A DNA stretch of 64,000 nucleotides from Thiohalocapsa sp963698775 (GTDB lineage: Bacteria > Pseudomonadota > Gammaproteobacteria > Chromatiales > Chromatiaceae): positions 1-64,000 of the forward strand of contig CAVOSE010000072.1 of the NCBI GenBank assembly GCA_963698775.1. The letters run 5' to 3'. This document shows, one piece after another, positions 44,921 through 53,552 of the stretch. The notes beneath the pieces are model-generated. The model saw only the letters and a list, made by a program, of their open reading frames with translations. It did no database searches and was not told the DNA's origin. The position numbers were made by a program, and so were the translations under genes. Within the stretch, counting starts at the first letter, position 1. Each line of letters opens with the position of its first letter.

Positions 44921-45724
44921 ATGCCTGTGACATCGAACAACGTCCGCCGCGCAGCGATCGCCAGTGTGCTAATGCTGGCCGGCGGCGATGCATGGACCTG
45001 GGAGCGTGGGTTGGATGCGGGGACGAGGAGTCCCGTCGAGTGGTCCTATGCCGGCGCCTCCGGGCCGCAGGGCTGGGCCGACCTGTCTTCCGAATTCTCC
45101 GTCTGCGGTGCCGGACGCCTGCAGTCGCCGGTGGCCATCGACACCTCGGCTGCCATTTCGACACCCTGTGCGCCATTACGTTTCAGGTACCGCAGCAGCT
45201 CGCTCTACATCACCAACGACGGTCGCGCATTGCGGCTCGGCTACGATCGCGGTAGCTATCTCGTGGTCGACGGGCTGAGCTACGAACTGGTGGAACTGCG
45301 ATTCCACGTGCCGGCGGAGCACATGATCGACGGCCGCCCTGCTGACGGTGAGTTGCAACTGATCCACGGCAACAACCGCGGTGATATCGCGGTGGTGGCG
45401 GTGCCCATCGTCGCCGGTCGGCGTGTCAATCAGATCTTGCGTCGTATCCTGGAGAACGCGCCGAGTCTGCCGGGAGAGCAATTCCAGGGACGAAACGTCG
45501 GCGTGAACGGCGTGTTTCTGCTGCCGGGACGCAAAGACTACTATGCCTATCCGGGCTCATTGACACGGCCGCCCTGTACCGAGGGTGTGCGTTGGTATGT
45601 GCTGCATGAGCCACTGGAAGTGGACGCGTCGGACCTGGTTCAACTCGCGCGATTGATCGGTCCCAATGCGCGCCCGATCCAGCCTTTGTACGACCGTCCC
45701 GTGGCCAAGGTCTGCGAGCCCTAA
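44921..45724 (+). CDS. Periplasmic alpha-carbonic anhydrase-like protein with lost zinc ligands
   Basis: A 267-residue protein with an N-terminal signal-like segment (AAIASVLMLAGGDAWTW). The alpha-CA fold is evident (LQSPVAID, VELRFHVPAEHMIDG, GELQLIHGN, YAYPGSLTRPPCTEGVRWYV). Aligned on human CAII numbering, zinc ligand His94 is Arg127 (ELRFH for QFHFH), His96 is kept (His129), His119 is Gln146 (ELQLIH for ELHLVH), and Thr199 is Arg216 (SLTRPP for SLTTPP). Without two of three ligands, zinc binding and CO2 hydration are unlikely. It resembles the vertebrate acatalytic CA-related proteins in kind; a binding role is possible. Confidence 0.85.
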   Translation: MPVTSNNVRRAAIASVLMLAGGDAWTWERGLDAGTRSPVEWSYAGASGPQGWADLSSEFSVCGAGRLQSPVAIDTSAAISTPCAPLRFRYRSSSLYITNDGRALRLGYDRGSYLVVDGLSYELVELRFHVPAEHMIDGRPADGELQLIHGNNRGDIAVVAVPIVAGRRVNQILRRILENAPSLPGEQFQGRNVGVNGVFLLPGRKDYYAYPGSLTRPPCTEGVRWYVLHEPLEVDASDLVQLARLIGPNARPIQPLYDRPVAKVCEP

Positions 45725-45743
45725 GCCGTCTCATACCTCGCAC

Positions 45744-45874
45744 CCTAAAACCGGCAGTTGCTTCGCGCGTAGGGGCGAATTTATTCGCCCAGACAATGCC
45801 TTCCGTGCGACTGAAGTCGTACCTATCCTGAGGCACGCAATCTATTGATTTAATTGGATTATCGATGCGAACCG
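45744..45874. repeat. Composite ~130-bp intergenic repeat with two palindromes
   Basis: It contains GTAGGGGCGAATTTATTCGC (45769-) and GTGCGACTGAAGTCGTAC (45805-) flanked by CCGGCAGTTGCTTC and CAATCTATTGATTT. It is a sister of 59834-59958, with the same order of blocks. Confidence 0.8.
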
Positions 45875-45993
45875 CCGAACTTGGTTTCACGCTCTCTGAG
45901 CGTTCACTGGGTGTTCGCTGGGGCGTCGTTCTTGGGCGTCTTGCTCCCCCGGAATGAGTCCGGGAGACGAGGCTTGAGGGGATCGGTTGCGGG

Positions 45994-46872
45994 TCAGTCC
46001 TTTGCTGCCGGGGCCTCTTCTTCGTCCTCCTTTAGCTTGACCACTTCCTGGTTCAGGTCAACCTTCGCCTCCGTGCGCAGTTTGTTCAGCTCGTCGGCAA
46101 TCTTCTGGCGTGTGACGCTGGCCTCGAGGGCCGGCTTCGCCTCCTCGAACGACGGCGGCTCCGCGGTGCGGGTGTCTTCCAGCAGGATGACATGCCAACC
46201 GAACTGAGTCTGCACCGGCTGTTTGGTAAAGCTGCCGACCTCTAGCGTGCCAACGGCATCGGAGAAGGGCTTGACCATCTGACGTGCGTCGAACCAGCCG
46301 AGATCGCCGCCCTTCTCGGCCGTCGGGCCGAGGGAGTTTTCCCGCGCCAGCTGATCGAAGTCTTCGCCTTCGGACGTCTCCAACTTCTTGATCAATTCCT
46401 CCGCCTTCTCCTTGTCGTCGACCAAGATGTGGCGTGCCTTGTATTCGTTACGCTTGGCCTGCTCCTTGTATTGCTCGTAGGCCTTTTGCAGTTCCTCTTC
46501 GGTCGGCGGATTGTCCTGGCCCATGCTCTGCAGAGCGGCATTGGACAGGATCATCATCTGCTGCAGTTCAAGCGCGGTCTTGACCTCGGCATTGTCGGCA
46601 AGCTCCCGCTTCTCGCCCTCTTGGGCGGCGACGACCATGCTTAGGAACTCGTTGAATGCCTGCTCTTGGAAGGCCGGTGTGTTCTGGGCGCCGGTTTCCT
46701 GCATGCGTTCGGTATAGAAGATGCGGAACAGCTCAAGGCTGTAGTCCTTGCCGTTGACGCTGGCGATGTTGGTCGCGTCGGCGCCAGCGTCGGCGTCCTG
46801 GGCGGTCGTAATGGCCGGGGCGGCGGTGATCGCCGCGGCGAGCATCAGCGAGAAGGGAATGGCTGGTTTCAT
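45994..46872 (-). CDS. Periplasmic peptidyl-prolyl cis-trans isomerase (parvulin, PpiC/SurA-like)
   Basis: A 292-residue protein with a signal peptide (PFSLMLAAAITAAPAITTA), an N-terminal helical segment (EQAFNEFLSMVVAAQEGEKR) and the rotamase domain: KARHILVDDKEKAEELIKKL, SLGPTAEKGGDLGWF, PVQTQFGWHVILLED. The parvulin active-site residues (His in ARHIL, and GWHVI) are present. It probably assists folding of exported proteins. It is the last gene of a minus-strand group yciB-yciI-ppiC. Confidence 0.88.
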   Translation of the reverse strand: MKPAIPFSLMLAAAITAAPAITTAQDADAGADATNIASVNGKDYSLELFRIFYTERMQETGAQNTPAFQEQAFNEFLSMVVAAQEGEKRELADNAEVKTALELQQMMILSNAALQSMGQDNPPTEEELQKAYEQYKEQAKRNEYKARHILVDDKEKAEELIKKLETSEGEDFDQLARENSLGPTAEKGGDLGWFDARQMVKPFSDAVGTLEVGSFTKQPVQTQFGWHVILLEDTRTAEPPSFEEAKPALEASVTRQKIADELNKLRTEAKVDLNQEVVKLKEDEEEAPAAKD

Positions 46873-46933
46873 GAATGCTGTCCTGTCGAAGAGTCGATGG
46901 TCAAAGGTTTGTGGGTCTGAGTCGCGGCGCGAC

Positions 46934-47236
46934 TCAGGAAGGAAAGACCTTGATGAAGGGTTTGACCTGCACCTCTCGGTAGACGCCAGTGGCAACGTAA
47001 GGGTCGGCGTCAGCCCAGGTGCGGGCCGCTTCGAGGTCGTCGAACTCGGCTACCACCAAAGAGCCGGTGAAGCCGGCCTCGCCGGGCTCGGTGGAGTCGA
47101 TGGCGGGATGGGGTCCGGCCAACAGCAGTCGACCTTCCGCTTGCAGCGCTTCGAGGCGCTTCAGGTGATCCGGCCGTGCCGCGCGGCGGGCGGCGAGGCT
47201 GTTGGATTGGTCGCTCGCGATGATGGCGTAGAGCAT
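46934..47236 (-). CDS. yciI: YciI-family protein
   Basis: A 100-residue ferredoxin-like fold protein: LYAIIASDQSNSLAARRAAR, RPDHLKRLEALQAEGRLLLA (His/Asp pair typical of the family) and LVVAEFDDLEAARTWADADP. YciI proteins are small dimers of unclear function, with a His-Asp site reminiscent of hydrolases or muconolactone isomerase. It starts one base after the yciB stop, so the two are co-transcribed, as in E. coli. Confidence 0.9.
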   Translation of the reverse strand: MLYAIIASDQSNSLAARRAARPDHLKRLEALQAEGRLLLAGPHPAIDSTEPGEAGFTGSLVVAEFDDLEAARTWADADPYVATGVYREVQVKPFIKVFPS

Positions 47237-47237
47237 G

Positions 47238-47912
47238 TCAGTTGGTCTCTTGTTCCTGTTCGGTGCCCTGGATGTGGCGAGCGAGATAGAACGCCTGGGC
47301 GATGACGAAGATGATGGTCAATCCCATCATACCGAACAGCTTAAAGTTGACCCAAAGCTCCTCGCTGGACTGGGCCGTCTGGCAGAGCGCGAGGTGTGTG
47401 TCGGCGAACAGTTCGGCGCAGTGGGCGAGGTCGACCTCCGTCTCGCCGGTGGCACCGACCAAGGCCTGTCGTGCCTGGAAAAAACCGCTACCAATGTAGA
47501 CAACATAGAGGTTGGCCAAGCCCGACAGCAAGAAGAATCCCACCCATGCGAGGTTCAGCCGCCGCCAGATCACACGCGGTATCTCGATGGCCTGACTCAT
47601 CATGCGCTCCACCAGGGTCTTTTCGCCGATGAACTGACTCACCAGGAAGGCACCGGCGAACAGCCAATTGACGATGGTGGGCTTCCACATGACGAAGATC
47701 GGGTCGCGCAACGCCAGCGTGAGCCCACCGAAAACCACCAACAGCCCAAGCGTGACCAGATGCATGCGCTCGGTGCGCTTGTGTCGGATGCGCATCCAGG
47801 CCACCTGTAACGCCGATGCAGCAATGGCGACCGCTGTCGCCACGTAGATGCCATAGAGCTTGTACGCGACGAAGAAGAGGATGACTGGAAAGAAATCGGC
47901 GAGAAACTTCAT
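47238..47912 (-). CDS. yciB: Inner-membrane protein YciB (intracellular septation A)
   Basis: A 224-residue, five-helix membrane protein: MKFLADFFPVILFFVAYKLY, LHV-type segments at LVTLGLLVVFGGLTLAL, KPTIVNWLFAGAFLVSQF and VNFKLFGMMGLTIIFVIAQA. YciB acts in cell-envelope elongation and septation. Family members are ~180 residues; here ~35 extra residues (GATGETEVDLAHCAELFADT and following) lie between helices four and five, in a soluble loop. Leader of the yciB-yciI-ppiC group. Confidence 0.9.
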   Translation of the reverse strand: MKFLADFFPVILFFVAYKLYGIYVATAVAIAASALQVAWMRIRHKRTERMHLVTLGLLVVFGGLTLALRDPIFVMWKPTIVNWLFAGAFLVSQFIGEKTLVERMMSQAIEIPRVIWRRLNLAWVGFFLLSGLANLYVVYIGSGFFQARQALVGATGETEVDLAHCAELFADTHLALCQTAQSSEELWVNFKLFGMMGLTIIFVIAQAFYLARHIQGTEQEQETN

Positions 47913-48094
47913 GTTGTCGTTGGATTCCGATGGGTCCGTGGCGTTCAGCCTGGTGCGTCCCGAAACGCCTGCCGAGATCGGTACCGTGGCAATAATGGTC
48001 GGTTAGGCGTGAATGTCTCGGGGTTGCGCCGCGCCATAGACGTGACCGTGAAACAAAGGCTTCCTCTTGCAGGGTGGCACCGCGCAATGAGCGA

Positions 48095-48838
48095 TTAGTG
48101 CAGTCGCCGATCGCCGCCGTGGGCGTTGTAGTACCGTTGCATGACCGTGCGTACCTGGAGCGGGTAGTCGAGGGCGTCCATTTGCTCCATGCCTTCCCGG
48201 AAGAAGCCGGCCGCGTCGCTTGGCGCAAGCTCGACCAAGGTGTCGAAGGCGCTCTGCATCAATGTCGGCTGCTGCGTGCGGGTGGCGATGACGGCGCGGT
48301 TGATGATCAGCACACGCCAAGTACGCTCGGCCTCGCTACCGGCTTGCGCGTCCGAGATCCGCGGTGAGACGGCATGAAACACGTCGTCGGTCATCCGGAA
48401 CAGCAGTGCGACCTCGGCTGGATCACGGAGCGCGTTGGCCAGCGCGGCGGCGGCGTTGACCACGGGGCCGATGTGGGTGAGTTCGCCACCGCCGCGCGCG
48501 ACACAGCAAGCCAGCGGCAGTGTCAGCTGGTACAGCGCATCGGCTTCATCGCTCAGCTGCATGCGGCCCGCAATTTCGGCGAGCCGCGCGAGCAGATCGA
48601 TGGCATGGTCGCCAAGGTCGCCCAACGTCGGCTCCGGCTCCCCCGACGCCATCTGGGTGCCGCGTTCGCGCTGCTGCAGGGCATCGAGCACGTTTGCCAA
48701 GGCGTCCGTAAGTCGCCGCTGCTCTGATGGCTCGTGCCCCGAGGCGGCCCACCGGGCATCTTCGCGCGCATCCTCCAGCCGCTCGACAAGGCGGGCGACT
48801 TCATCGCGGATGTAGACTGGATCTGCAAGCGGGAGCAT
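48095..48838 (-). CDS. Hypothetical helical protein
   Basis: A 247-residue soluble protein; ATG 48838 is preferred over TTG 48847 because GGAG is 5 bases upstream. It is rich in Ala/Leu helices (LADPVYIRDEVARLVERLED; GPVVNAAAALANALRDPAEV; LIINRAVIATRTQQPTLMQS). No known family was recognised. It is divergent from the rnm gene with 109 bp between them, and the 182-bp gap on its other side holds nothing recognisable. Confidence 0.6.
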   Translation of the reverse strand: MLPLADPVYIRDEVARLVERLEDAREDARWAASGHEPSEQRRLTDALANVLDALQQRERGTQMASGEPEPTLGDLGDHAIDLLARLAEIAGRMQLSDEADALYQLTLPLACCVARGGGELTHIGPVVNAAAALANALRDPAEVALLFRMTDDVFHAVSPRISDAQAGSEAERTWRVLIINRAVIATRTQQPTLMQSAFDTLVELAPSDAAGFFREGMEQMDALDYPLQVRTVMQRYYNAHGGDRRLH

Positions 48839-48947
48839 AGACTCCAAAGTTTAACAGTGCATCGACCTCAGGGTGTAGCCGGATAGCGAAAATTAGGAGC
48901 ACGCAAAGCGGCCGTCGGCCCGTCAGCCGATCGGGTAGAATGCACGG

Positions 48948-49835
48948 ATGTCGAAGCTACCTGACTTACACACCCATTCCACCGCGTCGGACGGTACCTT
49001 GTCGCCCAGCGCACTGGTGCAGCGCGCCAGCGCCGCCGGCATCGAAGTCATGGCCCTCACCGATCACGACACGGTGGCTGGTATTGAAGAGGCGACCGAG
49101 GCTGCCGCATCCGTCGGCTTGACGCTTATCCCAGGCGCCGAGATCTCGGTCAGCTGGGGTGGCCGCACCGTGCACATCGTCGGGCTCGATCTGGACACCT
49201 CCTGCGACGCGTTATTGCAGGGGCTGGAGGGTTTGCAATCCTATCGGCTCTGGCGCGCGGAGGAGATTGCCCGCAAACTCGCCAAGGCCGGCTACGAGGG
49301 GGCACTGGAAGGTGCCCGTGCCTACGCGTCCGGAGGGCTGATTGGGCGCACGCACTTCGCGCGCTTTCTGGTCGAGCGTCGCGCGGCGCCCGACCTGCGC
49401 GGGGTCTTCAAGCGCTTTTTGGTGACCGGAAAACCTGGCCATGTCGCGGGCGAGTGGACCACGCTTGCTGACGCGGTGGGCTGGATTCGCGCCGCGGGCG
49501 GTGATGCGGTCATCGCCCACCCGGCGCGCTATGGCTTCACCCGCAGCAAGTTGAAGCGGCTCTTGTCGGAATTCATTGCATGCGGTGGCCGCGGGCTCGA
49601 AGTGGTCTCCGGGAGTCATAGCCGCGACGACTATTTCGTCTTCGCGCGGCATGCGGCGGAGAACGGTTTGCTCGCCTCCGCCGGCTCCGACTATCACGGC
49701 CCGGACAATCCGTGGGTCGAGCTCGGTCGACTCCCGGCGCTGCCGGACGGTTGCCGGCCGATCTGGGATACTGCGGGATTTGGTCGGGCCGCGGCAGCAC
49801 CCATGCCGCTTTTGTCAGCGGCGAGCGGTTACTGA
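48948..49835 (+). CDS. rnm: 5'-3' exoribonuclease RNase AM (PHP domain, YciV)
   Basis: A 295-residue PHP-domain metalloenzyme. The four PHP motifs are visible: PDLHTHSTASDGTLSP (HxH), ALTDHDTVAG (DHD), HPARYGF, and GSDYHGPDN (DxH). E. coli RNase AM (YciV) matures the 5' ends of 5S, 16S and 23S rRNA and removes 5' residues from RNA. It opens the conserved plus-strand run rnm-yciO-M50-trpS-scpA-scpB-rluB. Confidence 0.9.
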   Translation: MSKLPDLHTHSTASDGTLSPSALVQRASAAGIEVMALTDHDTVAGIEEATEAAASVGLTLIPGAEISVSWGGRTVHIVGLDLDTSCDALLQGLEGLQSYRLWRAEEIARKLAKAGYEGALEGARAYASGGLIGRTHFARFLVERRAAPDLRGVFKRFLVTGKPGHVAGEWTTLADAVGWIRAAGGDAVIAHPARYGFTRSKLKRLLSEFIACGGRGLEVVSGSHSRDDYFVFARHAAENGLLASAGSDYHGPDNPWVELGRLPALPDGCRPIWDTAGFGRAAAAPMPLLSAASGY

Positions 49836-49945
49836 TCCGCGCACACGGCAGCCTGAGACACGGACCCGGGATTTCGCTCTTGCTTCACCCAGGAACGTGC
49901 CCCGAGACCATGGTCCCCAGCACATCGGTCTAAGACGGACCAGAC

Positions 49946-50569
49946 ATGGCAGATTTTATCCAGATCCATCCCGACAATCCGCAGCCGCGTCTGATCGCCC
50001 GCGCCGCGGAGGTGTTCCGCGCCGGTGGCGTAGTCGTCTATCCCACCGACTCCAGCTACGCGTTGGGTTGCGCCATCGGAGAAAAAGCGGCGTTGGATCG
50101 TATCCGGCAGATCCGCCGAATCGACGACAAGCACAATTTCACGCTGGTCTGTCGCGACCTGTCAGAGATATCGACCTACGCGCGCATCGACAACAGCGCC
50201 TATCGCCAACTCAAGTCGTTGACGCCAGGTCCATATACTTTCATCTACTCGGCAACCAAGCAGGTGCCGCGGCGACTACTGCATCCAAAGCGGCGCGCCA
50301 TTGGTATCCGCGTGCCCGACACGCCGATCATCAGCCACCTGCTGAGCGAGTTCGGCGAACCCATCCTGAGCACCACGTTGATTCTGCCCGGAGATGAGTA
50401 TCCGCTGGACGACGCGTACGAGATCCGCGAAAGCATCGGTCATTGCGTCGACCTGATCATCGACGGCGGTCAGTGCGGCACCGAGCCGACCACCGTCTTG
50501 GATATGACGAAGGAGCCACCGGTAATCGTCCGCGTGGGCAAGGGCGATACGTCGCTGTTCGATGCCTGA
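49946..50569 (+). CDS. yciO: YrdC/Sua5-fold protein YciO
   Basis: A 207-residue protein: VVVYPTDSSYALGCAIGEKA, KHNFTLVCRDLSEISTYARI, LTPGPYTFIYSATKQVPRRL and RRAIGIRVPDTPIISHLLSE. It is in the L-threonylcarbamoyladenylate synthase fold, but of the YciO branch that is usually found beside rnm; TsaC of E. coli is a separate paralogue. It is likely to use ATP, bicarbonate and threonine or a related reaction, though its role in t6A synthesis is not certain. It follows rnm by 110 bp. Confidence 0.88.
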   Translation: MADFIQIHPDNPQPRLIARAAEVFRAGGVVVYPTDSSYALGCAIGEKAALDRIRQIRRIDDKHNFTLVCRDLSEISTYARIDNSAYRQLKSLTPGPYTFIYSATKQVPRRLLHPKRRAIGIRVPDTPIISHLLSEFGEPILSTTLILPGDEYPLDDAYEIRESIGHCVDLIIDGGQCGTEPTTVLDMTKEPPVIVRVGKGDTSLFDA

Positions 50570-50651
50570 GTCTCACCCCGATCAGTTTCACACCCATCGC
50601 CGCTCGCGATGCCGGTTCGAACCCATGACGCCGCAATGTCGAGCATGACGA

Positions 50652-51371
50652 ATGGAAGAGCTTACCCAGACCCTGTTGTTGATCGCGGTCATCGCCGTCC
50701 CTGTCTTGTTCGCGATCACCGTGCACGAGGCCGCCCATGGCTGGGTCGCTTACAAGCGCGGTGATCCCACGGCTTGGCTGCTGGGCCGGGTGACCTTCAA
50801 TCCGATCAAGCACATCGATCCTGTCGGCACCATCCTGGTACCGTTGAGTATCTTTTTCATGTCCAAGTCCCTCGTCGGCGTGCCGTTCCTGTTCGGTTGG
50901 GCCAAGCCGGTGCCGGTGGACTGGCGGCGGTTGCGCGATCCGCGCTGGGATATGGCCTTGGTCGCGCTGGCCGGGCCAGGCGTCAACCTGCTGATGGCGC
51001 TGGCCTGGGGCCTGGCGATCCAAATCATGTCCCTCGTCGTCTTGGTGGCACCAATTCCGGCGGAGGTGCTCTATGCCTATGTGGACATGTGCAGCATCGG
51101 CATCCTGATCAATCTGTTTCTCATGGCCTTGAACCTGTTTCCTTTGCTGCCGCTGGACGGGGGCCGTATCCTGAACGCCCTGCTGCCGCCGCGGCTCGCG
51201 CTCGGCTTTTCGCGCCTGGAACCCTATGGCATCCTGATCCTGCTGGCGCTGCTGTTTTTGCCCAACGGCCAGCCGCCGGGCCTGCTCGGCGTCGTGCTCC
51301 GTCCAGTGGTGGATACCGCACTGGACCTGATGCCGGCCTCGGCGCTGGTGCGTGACCGGTTCGAGCTCTGA
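50652..51371 (+). CDS. Site-2 protease family membrane metalloprotease (M50)
   Basis: A 239-residue membrane protein with HEAAHGW (zinc HExxH) in the first helix and NLFPLLPLDGGRILNAL carrying the conserved Asp (LDGG). Several hydrophobic helices (VALAGPGVNLLMALAWGLAI, PYGILILLALLFLP). It belongs to the short M50 group (YwhC/Rip-like without PDZ) whose substrates are unknown. It sits between yciO and trpS, the standard place in many Gammaproteobacteria. Confidence 0.9.
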   Translation: MEELTQTLLLIAVIAVPVLFAITVHEAAHGWVAYKRGDPTAWLLGRVTFNPIKHIDPVGTILVPLSIFFMSKSLVGVPFLFGWAKPVPVDWRRLRDPRWDMALVALAGPGVNLLMALAWGLAIQIMSLVVLVAPIPAEVLYAYVDMCSIGILINLFLMALNLFPLLPLDGGRILNALLPPRLALGFSRLEPYGILILLALLFLPNGQPPGLLGVVLRPVVDTALDLMPASALVRDRFEL

Positions 51372-51423
51372 ACCCACGACCATTCATTCCCGCAACAACG
51401 ACCTGCAACAAGGCGAATCTACC

Positions 51424-52641
51424 TTGACCACAGTCCCTGCCCAACACGCACGCGTGCTCTCTGGCATGCGACCCACCGGTAAGCTCCATCTGGGCCATTA
51501 CCATGGTGTCCTGAAGAATTGGATCGAGCTGCAGCACGAGTACGAGTGCTTTTTCTTCGTCGCCGACTGGCATGCGCTGACCACCGATTACGAAGACCCG
51601 TCCAACATCCCTCAGGCCAGCTACGACATGGTCGTGGACTGGCTTGCGGCCGGTGTCAGCGCCGGCTCAGCGACCCTATTCATTCAATCCCGGGTGCCGG
51701 AGCACGCGGAGTTGCATCTGCTGCTGTCGATGATCACACCGCTCGGGTGGCTCGAGCGCGTTCCGAGCTACAAGGACCAGCAGGAAAAGCTCAAGGAGAA
51801 GGACCTAGCCACCTACGGCTTCCTCGGCTATCCGCTGCTGCAGAGCGCGGACATCCTGATCTACAAGGCTGGCCAGGTACCGGTGGGCGAAGACCAGGTT
51901 GCCCACGTGGAGATGACCCGCGAGATCGCGCGTCGTTTCAATCACGTCTACGGGCGTGAGCCCGACTTTGAGGAAAAGGCCGAGCAGGCCAAACGGAAGA
52001 TGGGCAAAAAGAACGCGAAGATGTTCGACAAGCTCAAGCGCAGTTACCAGGAGCAGGGCGATCAGGAGGCCCTGAACGTGGCCCGGGCGCTGCTGGAGAG
52101 CCAGGGAAACATCACCCTCGGCGACCGCGAGCGACTGTTCGGCTACCTGGAGGGGGGCGGGCGTGTGATCCTGCCTGAGCCGCAGCCGTTGCTGACCCGC
52201 GCCGCCAAGATGCCGGGCCTCGATGGCCAGAAGATGTCCAAGTCCTACGGCAACACCATCTCCTTGCGCGATGACCCGCTCGAAGTGGAGCAGAAGCTGC
52301 GTACCATGCCAACGGACCCAGCGCGTGTGCGCCGGACCGATCCTGGCGACCCCGCGCTCTGCCCTGTCTGGCAGTTCCACGAGGTCTACTCCGATGATGA
52401 CGTCAAAGACTGGGTGCAGCAGGGCTGCCGCAGCGCCGGTATCGGCTGCCTGGAGTGCAAACAGCCGGTCATCGACGCGGTGCGCGCAGAACTCGCGCCT
52501 ATCCAGGCGCGGGCCCGCGAACTCGAGGGGCAACCCGAGGTGGTGCGTTCGGCCATCAACGAGGGCTGCGAGCGTGCACGTGACGTTGCTCGCGAGACCA
52601 TGGACGAGGTGCGTCTGGCCATGTCGCTGAGTCAAGGCTGA
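51424..52641 (+). CDS. trpS: Tryptophanyl-tRNA synthetase
   Basis: A 405-residue class I synthetase. MRPTGKLHLGHYHGVLKNWI gives the HIGH motif and GLDGQKMSKSYGNTI the KMSKS loop. ADWHALTTDY and LLQSADILIYKAGQVPVGED are the usual tryptophan- and ATP-binding segments. It is longer than E. coli TrpRS (334), with additional sequence after EKAEQAKRKMGKKNAKM and at the C-terminus; similar long forms are known in pseudomonads and purple bacteria. The TTG at 51424 is chosen because no ATG lies between it and the conserved start; GTG 51352 would overlap the protease gene. Confidence 0.93.
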   Translation: MTTVPAQHARVLSGMRPTGKLHLGHYHGVLKNWIELQHEYECFFFVADWHALTTDYEDPSNIPQASYDMVVDWLAAGVSAGSATLFIQSRVPEHAELHLLLSMITPLGWLERVPSYKDQQEKLKEKDLATYGFLGYPLLQSADILIYKAGQVPVGEDQVAHVEMTREIARRFNHVYGREPDFEEKAEQAKRKMGKKNAKMFDKLKRSYQEQGDQEALNVARALLESQGNITLGDRERLFGYLEGGGRVILPEPQPLLTRAAKMPGLDGQKMSKSYGNTISLRDDPLEVEQKLRTMPTDPARVRRTDPGDPALCPVWQFHEVYSDDDVKDWVQQGCRSAGIGCLECKQPVIDAVRAELAPIQARARELEGQPEVVRSAINEGCERARDVARETMDEVRLAMSLSQG

Positions 52642-52724
52642 TTTTTGGTCAGGGTGGACGATCAGTCCGCGTCTTGCGCGTGGTGGTGAAATCGATGCAC
52701 GAAGCGCGCTGACACCGAGGGCAC

Positions 52725-53552
52725 ATGCAAACCATTGAGGAACAACCGGCGGAATCAGCGCCGCGTCAGCAGGAGATGCCCTTCGCGATGGTGCAGGGCA
52801 CACCGCTGCTGACGTTGCCGCTGGATCTCTACATCCCGCCGGACGCGTTGGAGGTCTTCCTCGATGCCTTCGAGGGCCCGCTGGACCTGTTGCTGTATCT
52901 GATCCGGCGTCAAAACCTCGACATCCTCGACATCCCCATCGCCCAGATCACCACCCAGTACATGGAGTACGTGGACCTGATGAAGGACCTGAAGCTGGAG
53001 CTGGCGGCGGAGTATCTGGTGATGGCCGCGATGCTGTGTGAGATCAAATCCCGCATGCTGCTGCCGCGTCCCGAGAGCGTCGACGACGATGACGCTGATC
53101 CGCGTGCCGAGCTGGTGCGCCGGCTCCAGGAATACGAACGCTTCAAGCAGGCGGCCCAGGACATCGACGCGTTGCCACGCCTCGACCGCGACTGTTTTCC
53201 GGTACAGGCGGACGTGCCCGCCGGGCATGTACCGCGCATCCCGCCGACGGTGGAACTCGGCGAGGTGCTGCTGGCCCTGCGTGAGGTGCTGAGCCGCGCC
53301 GATCTGTTTACCAGCCACCGTGTGGAGCGTGAGTCGCTGTCGTTGCGCGAACGGATGTCGCAGGTGCTCGAGCGCTTGCAACATGGAGGTTTCGTGCCCT
53401 TCGTCGCACTGTTCGACATCAGCGAAGGTCGTGCCGGCGTAGTCGTCAGCTTCCTGGCGATTCTGGAACTGATCAAGGCAGCGACGTTGGAACTGGTGCA
53501 GTCCGAACCCTATGCACCGATTCACATCCGCCTGCGGCAGGACGAGGCATGA
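52725..53552 (+). CDS. scpA: Segregation and condensation protein ScpA
   Basis: A 275-residue kleisin that bridges the SMC heads. The N-terminal SMC-binding part contains AFEGPLDLLLYLIRRQNLDI and ILDIPIAQITTQYMEYVDLM; ELVRRLQEYERFKQAAQDID leads to the C-terminal winged helix (VSFLAILELIKAATLELVQS). It overlaps scpB by 4 bp (ATGA). The ~40-residue leader before the conserved start is longer than usual. Confidence 0.95.
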   Translation: MQTIEEQPAESAPRQQEMPFAMVQGTPLLTLPLDLYIPPDALEVFLDAFEGPLDLLLYLIRRQNLDILDIPIAQITTQYMEYVDLMKDLKLELAAEYLVMAAMLCEIKSRMLLPRPESVDDDDADPRAELVRRLQEYERFKQAAQDIDALPRLDRDCFPVQADVPAGHVPRIPPTVELGEVLLALREVLSRADLFTSHRVERESLSLRERMSQVLERLQHGGFVPFVALFDISEGRAGVVVSFLAILELIKAATLELVQSEPYAPIHIRLRQDEA

